Source: a virus. From it: a DNA stretch of 64,000 nucleotides. Both the position numbers and the translations under genes were made by a program. Positions 37,401-44,079 of the stretch are shown piece after piece. The number at the start of each line of letters is the position of its first letter. Positions within the stretch are counted from its first letter, which is position 1. Location: the IMG/VR virus record IMGVR_UViG_3300035698_035366, positions 1 to 64,000 of that record. One strand, given 5' to 3'. The notes under the pieces were generated by a model. The model did not search any database. It saw nothing but the letters and a program-made list of their open reading frames with translations, and was not told the DNA's origin.

Positions 37401-37923
37401 TTTGAATATCTGTTGGTGAATCAACGACAATTGGGTTGGGTCCTTGGTCTAGCCAGAAATAATTACTAAATGATGCAAATTTATCTAGATCAATTGGTGG
37501 AGCCCATGAATAATATTCTTGCTCAAATAATCTATTATGATCATTAACAATACCGCCTTGAAAACGGAGGTGATTAAGGATATCTTCGTAAAACAGCGAG
37601 TTAGTCAAATTGTTATCAATATCACGCGATGTAAGGATTGGCGCTAATTGGTAATATTCACGTGGTTTTGTTTCTTCGGATAGATAAAACTCTCGAGTTG
37701 GTTCCCAGAAGAAAGTCTTTTCCCCTATAAAACCAGAAACTTTTCGGCTACGGTTAGGTTCAAATAGGTGATCAATTGTTGCACCAAAGAATTTCTTTAG
37801 TGCATCTGTTTGATTAATTACTGGTAGGAGACCAATCTGCTCACGTTTTGGTTGAACCGAACGCTCGTCGACTTGCTCTGGAACCGGGTTTCTTGGATCT
37901 TTGTTAATTTTCCGTACTGCCAT
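25498..37923 (-). CDS. Giant baseplate wedge protein (gp7 position)
   Basis: 4141 residues, 12.4 kb. It follows gp6 (1-bp overlap), where T4 carries wedge gene 7, but T4 gp7 is about 1030 residues. The N-terminus ('MAVRKINKDPRNPVPEQ', 'TREFYLSEETKPREYYQLAP', 'DILNHLRFQGG', 'SWAPPIDLDKFASFSNYFW') matches the large wedge-like structural protein of marine T4-like phages. The remainder is mainly beta-sandwich-like, with internal repeats: 'TVDGN...SDGLKI(T/L)VT' type units near residues 180 and 390, and 'DNLxNLGLTYxDLxxGD' units near 2915, 3410 and 3565. Probably the core wedge scaffold fused with peripheral or fibre-attachment domains. Frame is open throughout; no frameshift seen. Confidence 0.85.
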   Translation of the reverse strand: MAVRKINKDPRNPVPEQVDERSVQPKREQIGLLPVINQTDALKKFFGATIDHLFEPNRSRKVSGFIGEKTFFWEPTREFYLSEETKPREYYQLAPILTSRDIDNNLTNSLFYEDILNHLRFQGGIVNDHNRLFEQEYYSWAPPIDLDKFASFSNYFWLDQGPNPIVVDSPTDIQNYIIGQVTATVTVDGNTIDLTSGLRITITDDANALTNGKTYGVEGVGRGIRLLEVTDEGSFSGWDEDGWDASLWDILASDNDQEPGPEYFLIERGSIEGSPWSTGNHWYHRDVIEISNTVIEEDPSSLQAKRPIIEFIRDLEVFNYGVPSYTADVVYTESINFFGALNGKTIWFPGSQLDNPNNIIGKAYGQYGIAGHIVDGVTQAITVDGTNEFNGIAISDGLKILVTSDINPAVNNRIYEVSGIKTTGIIELTLVKDLAVSDDVYRIRYGNTFGGTVVEFDGTNWNPGIRKLGKNDPPKFQLYDIDNVKLNDVGVYPGSDFQGSTIFTYKENQSPFQPVDPNVGLKLSFNNTGEIVFENTLATERFSSDFGETIGYYFFRQIGDTVEDDLYSNSWNLINNKTKQYIIDVFEASKFPTSEFPLTQEPAANVPGDVPNLIVQAAGRQLDESEFSISGNILSITPSVGTLEPVVRVRSHNPDFRPTNEDVANYEIPLNLVANPNNEDIQEVSQTEFFNHFREIIENQEDFQGTAYGLNNWRDTTQDLSFGRSIMQHQAPMLKLMLLASDDNLDYMKAVRFVEREYTRFRNKFVSKVDQMLRTGQLTSLSPTQMVNEAIIQINVGKTNTFPFYYSGMISEGSLIPATPSFLGVFPVYEPEVFLDTTLPNPQPVLRGHDGSLYYLISESTTLPTNNPLDLVDPRDQAQLQYENMVYASVDTKYTSENVRDFNIDEFVPNYFRETDYTPDEVSTLFRPMFERWAILNNADYRENVIATAGEPFTYNYKGLQTFNGKPVPGYWRGMYRFVYGTERPDLYPWEMLGFDKKPSYWDAEYGPSPYTSGNSSLWTDIENGEIKDGIRKGIDPIYARPGLSNILPVDASGTLLNPVSAGIVLSTPTIDNASRPWEFGDGGPIESVWRNSESYPFAVAQVGYLIKPARFIEFAWDPARYDEIFVGTTREQWVNTITKNRPQNSELNVHGEVVNNVRYIGSGIQQWISDRVVSQGQDITTNFGDILRGIDVQLGHKMGGYTETENITVVADNFGLVPQEDTPIELYSSASLQEFVYSGVIITWNGKGWQVFGYDSLNPLFKTLPHDPNGRKVSIRVGEPDPEPRPRWETNTSYAVGIIIQYQASIFECTIAHQSTENFERGNWRFIGSPVANNAVVVTEYTDGILDAQPELIPYGTQFTSKQDVYQFLINYERYLKTEGWIFDKFNEDTNTINNWRQSGKEFLFWTLTKWAEGNFIALSPLSDIVKFRTPQGVTQNIETLVNGSYPLLNKTGQRIEPQDTTVVRSEDTMTVTPNAGIGIFLCRTFVKEFEHILLLSNTTAFNDLIYDPVFNVRQQRLKLNTVITDNWTGRLDAAGFIVQADNIYENFDKTVTDFEHYFDIEDSVDRVTLREHARHITGYQVRDYFRQLLIDPDTSFQFYQGMIQAKGTRLSLDKFLKAATGQNNQIFTVFEEFAVRIGRFGGTEIRPSIEFQMFKEDHKTNPQLIEFGTGFDTDDFPFDDVLQIDDSSPRWQRKPADFNNVWELRTSYLDQKGDYRSAGYVNLADIDYTAFDRSVLNDTYFNAIDNGNPIEPGDHIWVYQDFADEFQVYQVIDTSSQIETVTDGDQAIIKVDNDLEFMVAGSLFIIDNDTSNETGNSLQGIIEVVSINDPTEFTVSTIASAPFDYTALPIDTDVIVPTLLQLIPVRFPSKTVFDVDPAVNAPIGLTKAWIDDISNGADDEPHWVVVDIDADTIEREQELRVANRRITNSVLYNAHTNRVKNRFNVNDPRKGLVPGVADEEIYYHIDYDPAIYTDGDPELDTINEKLAWGDAAVARLWWDTSKSLYLDYEQGSREYRRQNWGKLAPGAEIKIYEWTKSPVEPLSYQTVIDQPKIDSEGTYSGTVKDPDNPSWVEKQEFDQAIGDFKTVFFFWVEDTDQTPAYDFRSINAIQVRQILENPTSAGILWFSPIATNALIYSNSGPLLEDIDSVVQVNWEISDPDINIHQEWQLLREDDPSSLIPNDIWIKMRDSIVGFDGISSDNLVPDPLLTETERYGTFIRPRQTWFRNLTKARTVFVDEVNRLLTAEPILLNRITADDNLFYVTPLPTTGFDYQVVDNAERDALIATIAIGEIVLVEATTENNNRWTRWEYTAVNTFTLIETQEVRLEDVWDYADYRGTELNNVSDTFTPTVVYADRIAFDNALAIDSVPLNTIVEITTDTNGKETWLIVADDGLKTTTTVFAEDVTFQLNDTFLAPEYQIFTNNLRNDILTPQEQNHLVFVMINFVHSEQNMVDWAFKTSYIIIRGLEEELKQTPILREDITQSIIEYIEEAKPYHTKIRDFRQDLVIPYDSNIDEALLHATDFDKPVYFDGTNFRVLDENIAEDFEVIQENSPWNEWYADLEEDGSYQRVRRLNSKIVFDRVKCTTNIPQSGTQVSKITLLSSALQIPTIGSFDLNQLTVKHNMVSVLNSRIISRVVRLTINEPVTSSYVGDFSTRRFAMPKQIVQLETLTVVLNGITIFKNGSQLSTNPDHRFAVTTDGLDILFNNAPATGLDLDITIDERFTDNDGNLTGAFVFIGTDQNPGDILNVKTLDFTGTADFDINKLTNFDTNINVSFGSKGAVHGVVDVEFEYIVTVDTFKFTSAEGLDAADRVALFYNAIDSEPQQLLTPLETKKRIKGEGFFGTDLVYNEIIRPEFRVNPIPGCDFRGTLVYGVSDPKWLEKITQTALPQQIIAAANINLRSEVMNASIKFGDNLLNLGLTYEDLTPGDGFAVTLTSAVNDFNGEEPLDIPIGTFVEDDVIYWNGIIDGDGDNGWLKLVNGNLGGVIQPFNTSAIAPIMNTEIDIDVIMNPDSNDFSELSPNQHNIVTDGTGFHRPYFASDHPEELVKVNVDSSVDIKVFYDGVPGSPIILVDRLRSNGTQKRYGLLQIPQSNAGIFVYADGVKLDQGDDYVVDWTTNEIVFEDTGGTPTIPVEGVILKISTFSHGGNRVAFSTVFEGGTDTFQLRTFFVKSSTLVFVDGEPLDPVDYVVFGDELSITTGPVPTDTRVFVVVYDTGVSETIEDNDPFTDTYVLDNPTGITEGQILVTVDSVPEPFTYTSLTGEVTLLTGIPTPGSSVRITVFNQISPSLVRTIVFAGDGTTPDTVVNGDSSLTVTLPIEQENSMPSHANMLVREDGLRLRPDRTFYQTLIPDQYLLVLDTEVDTTNGEVISLIRDGVEQTENVDYVNPSTRRGTLDTSVSMVQALSDIGLTVGDLNPGDYFTVTNLANTVITNDFQGGWGNEFSILPPDIESHVDVYDPTDLFTQSELLVEDCDDGLDGEFSYDPTTDIDSGRVYGLTTYLNRRDGIESGFSVATPTNAFNIVPVSFEEGQGILYIGNNTFSVLAADKFYRPETMDASITIADNLTNLGLTYDDLLIGDTFKVTTTVIDNFFGSLPLGSFIDGDVLYWNGPADGIDADGWRKTQNPLVPEREIHFVNPSAEENDIVFWLNDVDREYDADSTTVTILNPNPASEYQVTFFSIDDSLNIETHVYDESRDGIYQINNLPFDDSYIWFSVNGERKLYQRDYLITSAGTGWDTTPWDAGGDDDRREPVSNEGIIISDIIEVIEQYDFGIVSVVDDSEEDMEDGGGLFDEAQFDEFGNPSPTICDITYKEIQEVTKDNRGKLIPFPGSDGWDTVTSSSIIRTNPFVGTTADWLAKSKDDIVATIISGPPIQTPFAYRVFTGALGSKQFSRIADFFKLFVREEFTSTDVILKADVNPTFLESEFPIDYVYEPTASAPGVLYIGTERLEYSNVNGPLFDNTTGKRFYEFSGLNRATRLISPSPSYGIGTVIERAGPLEQISHVYEEVSPDPLISLGAEAILAESSSIDKIADGNTFVYALDIYPVERTITSVYLVDQSGSTEVLTPLINETDNKIYTINNITNVDNIILGSQIEFDVAPVADALRIIQVIPESLNLLNKQTRQINFLRKEAGTLD

Positions 37924-40900
37924 TAAATGCCAATCCTAAGTGTTGATTTATTAAAGTTTTCTACTATATCTACATCAGTAACTCTTGCTGATGAAATGAA
38001 TAATTGGTTTGTTTCTAATCTAATTTCTTCAAGTTGTCCGAAGCGGCTTTCGTCATTTAACGGTACAATTTCTACGCCACCCACAACTGTTGCATTTTGC
38101 AAATGTATAAATGCTTGAAGTTCCGAGGCATAAAAAGTATCACCAACATCCCATCTAGTAACGTCAAAAAATTCATTAATTGAGTTAATTACTCGTGTTT
38201 TCAGTTCACCGTCGGATACATCGGTTCCTTGCACCTTAATTATTTTGAATTTAGCTCTAACTTCAGCCTCTGCTCTATCCCCGAACAAGGTAACATATTC
38301 CACTGGACGCCAAACAAGAGTATCGGATACCATTTTGTTCGTATCAAAGAAGTTAAAGTCTCTTCTCAACTCTTCACTTGTTGGTGGAAGCGGTGCTGGA
38401 TTAGACGGGCCAACTGGTTTCGTTCCAGCAATAAAGCGGCGATATTCTATATCGTATCCTTCGGTTAATGCATAAAGATCAATGATGTTTGTAATGGCTG
38501 GGTCAATACGTCGGTCTCTATCAGCAATGTGCTTCCAAATAAAGCGCATACCAGACCTACCCGTACGGGCTTTGAAAACCCTTAATGTTAATGTATAATT
38601 ACCAAGAATAGTTTTATCCAGGTCGTCTGTTGATGCGTTTGTATATTCATAAAATGCGCCATCAGTAGCGTTATAAACAATCGTTCCCTGTACTATCTTT
38701 GATCTATCTTCTGCATTAGGTAGTGGGTCTGTTGCATTAATCCCAGGGACTGATACAATTGTAAAAATTGGTATTTCCGTCTCTGTTTGATCCAAATTAG
38801 TTACTACTTCATGAAAAACAAACGGTGAAGTGGTCACACCTTCTTCCACCGCCTTGACAAAAATTGATGGATCATCTGGAATACCGTCTTCATCCAAATC
38901 AGTGTATGAAACAATAACACGACGTGGTTCCTGGAAACCATCTGGATAAAGGAACACATCAGTAACTGCCATTTTGATATCTTCACCTAGACCTATAGCA
39001 GGATTATTTGGTTGTGCCACTGTAGATGGAATAGTAATTGTATCACTTGATACACGGCCAGCTAATAATCCCTGGACTTTTCTGAACTGGTTAACGAAGA
39101 AACGAACATCACGAACGCTTTCCCAGATGAAACGTAATCCCCGTGCTCGTACTTTCCATACATCACCACTAAAGTCCATACGTAACAACCATGACGCATC
39201 GAGGTTTTGTAGATCAACATTGCCTGCGTTGTCTAAGCTGAATGGTGTAGAGACGGGTGAGATGTTTGCGGCTGTGATGATTACCCAATTTTGGTTAACT
39301 GCATCAAAGCGCAAACCGAAAGTTTCTTCATTATCAATCTCTGCGCGTACAGCGTTAATTTCCGAGAGAATGAGTGTATTGCGGAATGATGGGAAGACTG
39401 TTATAACTTTGGATCCAGTGATGACTGGTTCTGCAAGCGTTACTCGACCTTTACCACTGGCAAAAATACCATCACCACCGTCGGAACCATTATTGGTTAC
39501 GCTTTGTACTGCTACCCAGTTCTTTGCTGCGGTGTTGGGGTCTTCAAACTCAATAATTGCGCCTTCATCGATATAATTACGGGTTTGGTCAACAGTGTCG
39601 ATTGGCCCGATTTGTATAGCTGATGTATTACCAGAAACATTGAAGAAACCAGTTGAGCTGAATGCCAAATCTGATGCTTGAGTCCATTCCAAGTCTTCGT
39701 CATTTCCTTTAATAATTCGGGGATTGGTTGGATCTGGATCGAGCGTCCCTAGCGTGGCGTCAACGTATGGAAAAATCTCATAATAAAATTGCTGCAATTC
39801 TCTATCGAGTAGTGCTGGATTAACAGTTTCAGTTATAATTTCTGCAGAAGTTTTGTTCGATGACAGTGGAATTTCAGTGTAGAAATCGTTTGGCTCTTGA
39901 TAAAACATACCATCATCAGCAATAACTTTTACACTTTGTGAAGTTGAAGTGGGATCATTTAGATCGATGAAACGACTGTGGCCACTATATGTTCTGTTTA
40001 ATGCTTTTAGCTTTAAAATGCGTGTATCTTGTAGAGGGAAGACATTATAATCTTCACCATTAACCATTCTGTTCTGTGTATAAAATACTTGTGGAGCACG
40101 TTCACGGATTTGGTCGATTGATTCACTGATGGCAGAATTTGAAACTGTTTCTTGAAGATTCATTACCAACGTTAAGGAATGTGAATCACCGCGAGCATTA
40201 AAATATGGTATAGATATTTGGACACCGCGCATATTGGATGGTTTGATATCAAAAAGTTGATTAGCAGATACCCTATAATATGAACGTAAGGTACCAGTTG
40301 GAACATTACCAAACACACCATCACCGAAACGTAAACTTATTTGATCATTGTCACGTGTAATTACTGAGAAAATATCATTGATATTATTAACCAATGAATT
40401 GAAAATAACATTGTTACCAACAATAGCCGGAACCGGTGTCCAATTAGTAAAAGGTGTCCCATCACCATTAATTGATTGTACAAACACATCAAAATTATTG
40501 ATATTAGGTGTATTGATATTAATAACTCTATTTTCAATTGGAACTGATAGATTGAAATCTCTAAAATTCAATGTTCCTTGCTTAAAGTACATAAAGAACC
40601 CTGTATTAGCTGAAGAGTTCCCATTGCCATCATTACGATAAATGATATGTGATGTATAATCAGGAGTTGGATTTCTTTCTGTGAAACCAGTTGTTTCATT
40701 GAAATCAACGTTTACTATTTCAAAGTTGAACGAGCCCTGGTTTGTATTAGCACTAAAGGGATATTGGCCAACATCAACTGGGTCGGTATCAATCGCATAC
40801 AAATCAGTTGGTATATTGTTTACAATTCCGTTTTTAACTGGTTGACCAAATGGATTTGTTGTTTGGAACGCAGAGTTCATAATTAAACTCCATTGTTCGA

Positions 40901-41357
40901 AGAAATCTGGATTATTAGCATCATTCCAAACAATATTTGCGTTTTGGAGGTTCTGCCCAAGAGAATCAACAATTCTTTCTGAAGTTCGGATCGCAACAAC
41001 TTTCAATAAGCCACTAGAGCCAATATTACGTGTTGGTTGATATGAAAGAAGTCTTCCCATCCGTAGAAGTGATTCCTTTCTTTCAGCGGTATCAATAAAG
41101 TTTTCCCGTGTATTCAAATCCATACGGAAAGCCAGGGATTGCCCCAGATAAGCCATTAAATCTACAAGTGCCACAAATTCAGATGATTCAATCCAATCGT
41201 TAAAGTCTTCAGGAAAGTTGAATCGGATATAATCAATCATCGACTGGCGGATGGTATCGAAATCATATGCATTAAAATTAATATCAGAAAATGCTCGATA
41301 TATAACTGTCCAGTCTTCTGCAGAAAAAAGCTCACTTTGTCGGCGAATTTGTGCCAT
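37923..41357 (-). CDS. 6: Baseplate wedge subunit gp6-like
   Basis: 1144 residues (T4 gp6 is 660). The N-terminus ('DINFNAYDFDTIRQSMIDYIR', split after TIRQ; 'FVALVDLMAYLGQSLAFRMDLNTRENF'; 'RLLSYQPTRN') is diagnostic for the gp6/baseplate J family. 'QVFYTQNRMVNGEDYNVFP' is another conserved J-like stretch. Gp6 dimers form the inner ring of the wedges around the hub and transmit the contraction signal. Order gp25-gp6-giant wedge protein is the conserved cassette. The extra length lies in the C-terminal half (beta-rich insertions). Confidence 0.92.
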   Translation of the reverse strand: MAQIRRQSELFSAEDWTVIYRAFSDINFNAYDFDTIRQSMIDYIRFNFPEDFNDWIESSEFVALVDLMAYLGQSLAFRMDLNTRENFIDTAERKESLLRMGRLLSYQPTRNIGSSGLLKVVAIRTSERIVDSLGQNLQNANIVWNDANNPDFFEQWSLIMNSAFQTTNPFGQPVKNGIVNNIPTDLYAIDTDPVDVGQYPFSANTNQGSFNFEIVNVDFNETTGFTERNPTPDYTSHIIYRNDGNGNSSANTGFFMYFKQGTLNFRDFNLSVPIENRVININTPNINNFDVFVQSINGDGTPFTNWTPVPAIVGNNVIFNSLVNNINDIFSVITRDNDQISLRFGDGVFGNVPTGTLRSYYRVSANQLFDIKPSNMRGVQISIPYFNARGDSHSLTLVMNLQETVSNSAISESIDQIRERAPQVFYTQNRMVNGEDYNVFPLQDTRILKLKALNRTYSGHSRFIDLNDPTSTSQSVKVIADDGMFYQEPNDFYTEIPLSSNKTSAEIITETVNPALLDRELQQFYYEIFPYVDATLGTLDPDPTNPRIIKGNDEDLEWTQASDLAFSSTGFFNVSGNTSAIQIGPIDTVDQTRNYIDEGAIIEFEDPNTAAKNWVAVQSVTNNGSDGGDGIFASGKGRVTLAEPVITGSKVITVFPSFRNTLILSEINAVRAEIDNEETFGLRFDAVNQNWVIITAANISPVSTPFSLDNAGNVDLQNLDASWLLRMDFSGDVWKVRARGLRFIWESVRDVRFFVNQFRKVQGLLAGRVSSDTITIPSTVAQPNNPAIGLGEDIKMAVTDVFLYPDGFQEPRRVIVSYTDLDEDGIPDDPSIFVKAVEEGVTTSPFVFHEVVTNLDQTETEIPIFTIVSVPGINATDPLPNAEDRSKIVQGTIVYNATDGAFYEYTNASTDDLDKTILGNYTLTLRVFKARTGRSGMRFIWKHIADRDRRIDPAITNIIDLYALTEGYDIEYRRFIAGTKPVGPSNPAPLPPTSEELRRDFNFFDTNKMVSDTLVWRPVEYVTLFGDRAEAEVRAKFKIIKVQGTDVSDGELKTRVINSINEFFDVTRWDVGDTFYASELQAFIHLQNATVVGGVEIVPLNDESRFGQLEEIRLETNQLFISSARVTDVDIVENFNKSTLRIGI

Positions 41358-41370
41358 CTATCCTACTCCA

Positions 41371-41739
41371 TTACTGTTCGTCGCGTCTATTATCAAAATC
41401 AACTTCAAATGTATCAACAACGTTAAACCCAACATATAAAACACTCAATCTCAATTCCAAACCATGTTGCTTTTCAACCACATCTAAATTTTGTAGCTGA
41501 ACTCTGGGCTCAGACCGTATAATTCGATCTACATCGTCCCGAATAGCAACAACGTTTGCTTCAGACATAGGCTCGAATAACATATCCCAAATAATACTAC
41601 CGAATTCAGGATACATTACTCGTTCTCCCAAACGAGTATGAAAATGATTCAACAAGTCTCTTTTCACCAATTCAATATCTTCCAGAACATTATTATTCTG
41701 ATTTCGTTTAAATGTGGAGAATCCTGTAAATAATGCCAT
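41371..41739 (-). CDS. 25: Baseplate wedge subunit gp25-like
   Basis: 122 residues, close to T4 gp25 (132). 'DLLNHFHTRLGERVMYPEFGS', 'IWDMLFEP' and the 'SEPRVQL' EPR motif are the gp25/lysozyme-like signature found also in type VI secretion TssE. It binds gp6 and the sheath and initiates sheath assembly. First gene of the minus-strand wedge operon, with an exact TATAAATA box 31 bp upstream. Confidence 0.95.
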   Translation of the reverse strand: MALFTGFSTFKRNQNNNVLEDIELVKRDLLNHFHTRLGERVMYPEFGSIIWDMLFEPMSEANVVAIRDDVDRIIRSEPRVQLQNLDVVEKQHGLELRLSVLYVGFNVVDTFEVDFDNRRDEQ

Positions 41740-41770
41740 TTAAAGCCTTTAGTTTCAATATACGTATATA

Positions 41771-41778
41771 TATTTATA
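41771..41778 (-). promoter_or_regulatory. Late promoter TATAAATA of the wedge operon
   Basis: Exact minus-strand TATAAATA, 31 bp before the ATG of gp25. The best-placed late box in the window because it heads a classical late operon. Confidence 0.7.
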
Positions 41779-41804
41779 CACCGTATTAACTGGGGTTATT
41801 ATTC

Positions 41805-41831
41805 TTGACTTCTGTTAAATTTTAATATAAT
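41805..41831 (+). promoter_or_regulatory. Sigma-70-type promoter (short spacer)
   Basis: TTGACT (41805-41810), 15 bp spacer, TATAAT (41826-41831), 36 bp before the ATG at 41868. The spacer is short, so strength is uncertain. Confidence 0.55.
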
Positions 41832-41867
41832 ATTAAAAAACATGTTAATATGAAAGATTAATTAGGA

Positions 41868-42824
41868 ATGGCCAAACACAAAGTTTTTATGACTAGAACG
41901 CGGCGATTAGATTTTATTCCGTCAGATCACGATGTTCATGGGGTTGCGTGGGATACAAGAGATCCCCATCCAGGATGGGCAATTTTTCAAGGACGGGATT
42001 TTCTTGGTTACTCAGGTGGCCCAGATGATATAGCGATAAACGAAAAGGATGCTATAATGACAGATATGTCAGAAGACAAAATGAGGGAGATTTATGAGAA
42101 GGCGAAACTGGGGAACCCAGACCTCACGTTTGAAGGTTTTGTTGAAATGAAAGAAAAACAAGCCGCCGCTAAAAATCAAAAAAAGAAAAACAAAGATGGA
42201 AAGCAGGTCGACGGGGTAGAACCTCCGAAGAAGAAAGTTAAAAAGGCGGCGCCAGTCCAAGCAGAATCAGATAGTAAAGAAACTCTAACAATTGATGATG
42301 CTGTTAAAATGGTTTCTCCGGTTGACCCAACCGACATTGAAAAATTCCAGGAACAAATGAAAATTAGTGGTGTACACGATAGCTTTCATCAGTCATTAAA
42401 GGCATATGCCGAAAGTTTGTGGGGTCCGTTCGGTGGTATAGATCCAGCTTTTGAAGATTCATTGAAATCATTTGCTGTTAAGAGATGGGGCCCGTTTGCT
42501 TCTGATGTTCCCAAAGAAGTTGATACAATTGACGTCGAGGAATTAGTTGACAATGTTTACGCTAGAGAAGATTTAAGTGAATCGCTGGGCTTAAAAAATA
42601 CCTATGTGCTAAAATGGTCATGGCATTATGGTAAGGAAAGCAAAGAATTCGGGTCTTTGAAGGAAGCGTTAGACTATCCCGCTTATCTTATATCGTTCTT
42701 TCGGGGATTTGACTTTAGTAATGCTGGTTGGAAAGTATTTGAACGAAAACAATCCGACGATGTTGAAATTAAAAAAGGCATCAAATTTAAACTAACCGAT
42801 GATGTAGAAAGTAAAAAGAAATGA
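41868..42824 (+). CDS. Unknown charged protein with internal WGPF repeat
   Basis: 318 residues. Start ATG 41868; the AGGA just upstream is unusually close (2-3 bp). The middle (about 100-130) is a Lys-rich linker ('KKKNKDGK', 'PPKKKVKKA'). Residues about 165-205 hold a duplicated unit, 'HQSLKAYAESLWGPF' and 'EDSLKSFAVKRWGPF'. The C-terminal region ends in Lys/Asp-rich sequence. No family recognised. It starts a four-gene plus-strand operon with ATGA/TGATG overlaps that ends with an exonuclease. Confidence 0.6.
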   Translation: MAKHKVFMTRTRRLDFIPSDHDVHGVAWDTRDPHPGWAIFQGRDFLGYSGGPDDIAINEKDAIMTDMSEDKMREIYEKAKLGNPDLTFEGFVEMKEKQAAAKNQKKKNKDGKQVDGVEPPKKKVKKAAPVQAESDSKETLTIDDAVKMVSPVDPTDIEKFQEQMKISGVHDSFHQSLKAYAESLWGPFGGIDPAFEDSLKSFAVKRWGPFASDVPKEVDTIDVEELVDNVYAREDLSESLGLKNTYVLKWSWHYGKESKEFGSLKEALDYPAYLISFFRGFDFSNAGWKVFERKQSDDVEIKKGIKFKLTDDVESKKK

Positions 42825-43072
42825 CTGATAATGTAATTAATTTTGAAGAGCACAAAAAGGCACGGGATGAAAAAAGTTACCATGATGCGATTGAAAGACC
42901 GGATCTTGAAATAGCTGCCGACCTTATCGCTAATGAAATGAATATGGGGATAGCGAACATGTTTTCTTCGTTTGATATTGATATAATGCATCCAGACCGT
43001 GAAGTTGATGGTAAGCATTTACAGCGTATGGTTAGAAAAATTGTTCTTGACCATTTTAGTGTAGGTGATTGA
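42821..43072 (+). CDS. Small protein of unknown function
   Basis: 83 residues, starting within the previous stop (ATGA). Begins 'MTDNVINFEEHKKARDEK', a start common to many small phage proteins, then 'DLIANEMNMGIANMFSSFDID'. Helical, acidic. Function unknown. Confidence 0.6.
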   Translation: MTDNVINFEEHKKARDEKSYHDAIERPDLEIAADLIANEMNMGIANMFSSFDIDIMHPDREVDGKHLQRMVRKIVLDHFSVGD

Positions 43073-43470
43073 TGATACGTCCAAAACTCGTCAAATATAT
43101 TGAAAACGTTGACGATGATGAAATCTTACAAATGTCAGAAAATGAGTATATCAATTTAGCTGGATTGTTAGCCGAAGCAAGAATTATTGCATTCTCCACT
43201 ATAAGAAACGATCGATCGTCGGTATTGGAGATTGATCGATTAAGATCTATGTCAGATGATAAACTCACAGAATATATGAACGGTGTACAAGAAGTCATTG
43301 ATCTTTTAGTAGAATCCCATTCAATTGTAGGGAATATTGGAAGACGAAAAAATCATGAACTCCAAAAGAAGGCATCGTGGGATATATTGGATGAAAAATG
43401 CAGAACAGATCCATTGGTCGCTGAGTTGTGGCAAGAAATACAAGTTTTATTAAAATTAGAAGAAGATTAA
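43072..43470 (+). CDS. Small helical protein of unknown function
   Basis: 132 residues from ATG 43072, overlapping the preceding stop (TGATG). Almost entirely helical, with coiled-coil-like heptads ('VLEIDRLRSMSDDKL', 'GVQEVIDLLVESH'). No motif recognised. Followed after 21 bp by the exonuclease gene. Confidence 0.6.
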   Translation: MIRPKLVKYIENVDDDEILQMSENEYINLAGLLAEARIIAFSTIRNDRSSVLEIDRLRSMSDDKLTEYMNGVQEVIDLLVESHSIVGNIGRRKNHELQKKASWDILDEKCRTDPLVAELWQEIQVLLKLEED

Positions 43471-43491
43471 ATAATTAGAAAGAACATAAAA

Positions 43492-44079
43492 ATGACTAAT
43501 AATTACACTACTGAAATATTTGTAAGTGTTGATATTGAAGCAGATGGCCCGTCTCCCGGTCCAAATTCAATGCTTTCATTCGCCGCCGTGGCTCTCGACA
43601 TTGATAGAAATAATTTTGGTGAATTTGAAAGAAACCTTATGGTTTTAGATGGTGCTCAGCAGAACAAGAAAACGATGACTGAGTTTTGGGCCAATTTTCC
43701 AGAAATGTATGAAGCTACTAGACAAAACATGGTTCACCCAAACCAAGCAATGGAAGAGTTTAAGAAGTGGCTTAATGGTTTACGAAAACACGGTATTCCA
43801 ATTTTCGTCGCTTATCCGTTGGGCTTTGATTATAAGTTTATCGATTGGTATATGAACAAGTTTTTAGGAAAAAATGCCTTTGGTATCAGCGGTATAGACA
43901 TGAAGAGTTTTGCTATGGCTATGCTGGGTACCAATTTCAAAGAAACAAATAAAGGGTCATTTCCGAAGCGTTGGCGCCCAAAAAATATGCCACATACTCA
44001 CTTAGCAATCGATGATGCTAAAGAACAAGGACAAGTATTCATTAATATGCTTCGAGAAAATAGGGGTCTTCCTCTTTAA
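43492..44079 (+). CDS. DnaQ-like 3'-5' exonuclease (DEDD superfamily)
   Basis: 195 residues. The ExoI motif is 'VSVDIEADGPSPG' (DxE), ExoII fits 'AYPLGFDYKFIDWYMNKF' (central D), and ExoIII is 'THLAIDDAKEQG' (HxxxxD type, DEDDh). This family includes RNase T, oligoribonuclease and proofreading domains; a free-standing protein of this size could degrade short RNA/DNA or act like T4 DexA (which is a DEDD exonuclease). Convergent with the gp5-like gene, overlapping by 4 bp. Confidence 0.85.
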   Translation: MTNNYTTEIFVSVDIEADGPSPGPNSMLSFAAVALDIDRNNFGEFERNLMVLDGAQQNKKTMTEFWANFPEMYEATRQNMVHPNQAMEEFKKWLNGLRKHGIPIFVAYPLGFDYKFIDWYMNKFLGKNAFGISGIDMKSFAMAMLGTNFKETNKGSFPKRWRPKNMPHTHLAIDDAKEQGQVFINMLRENRGLPL

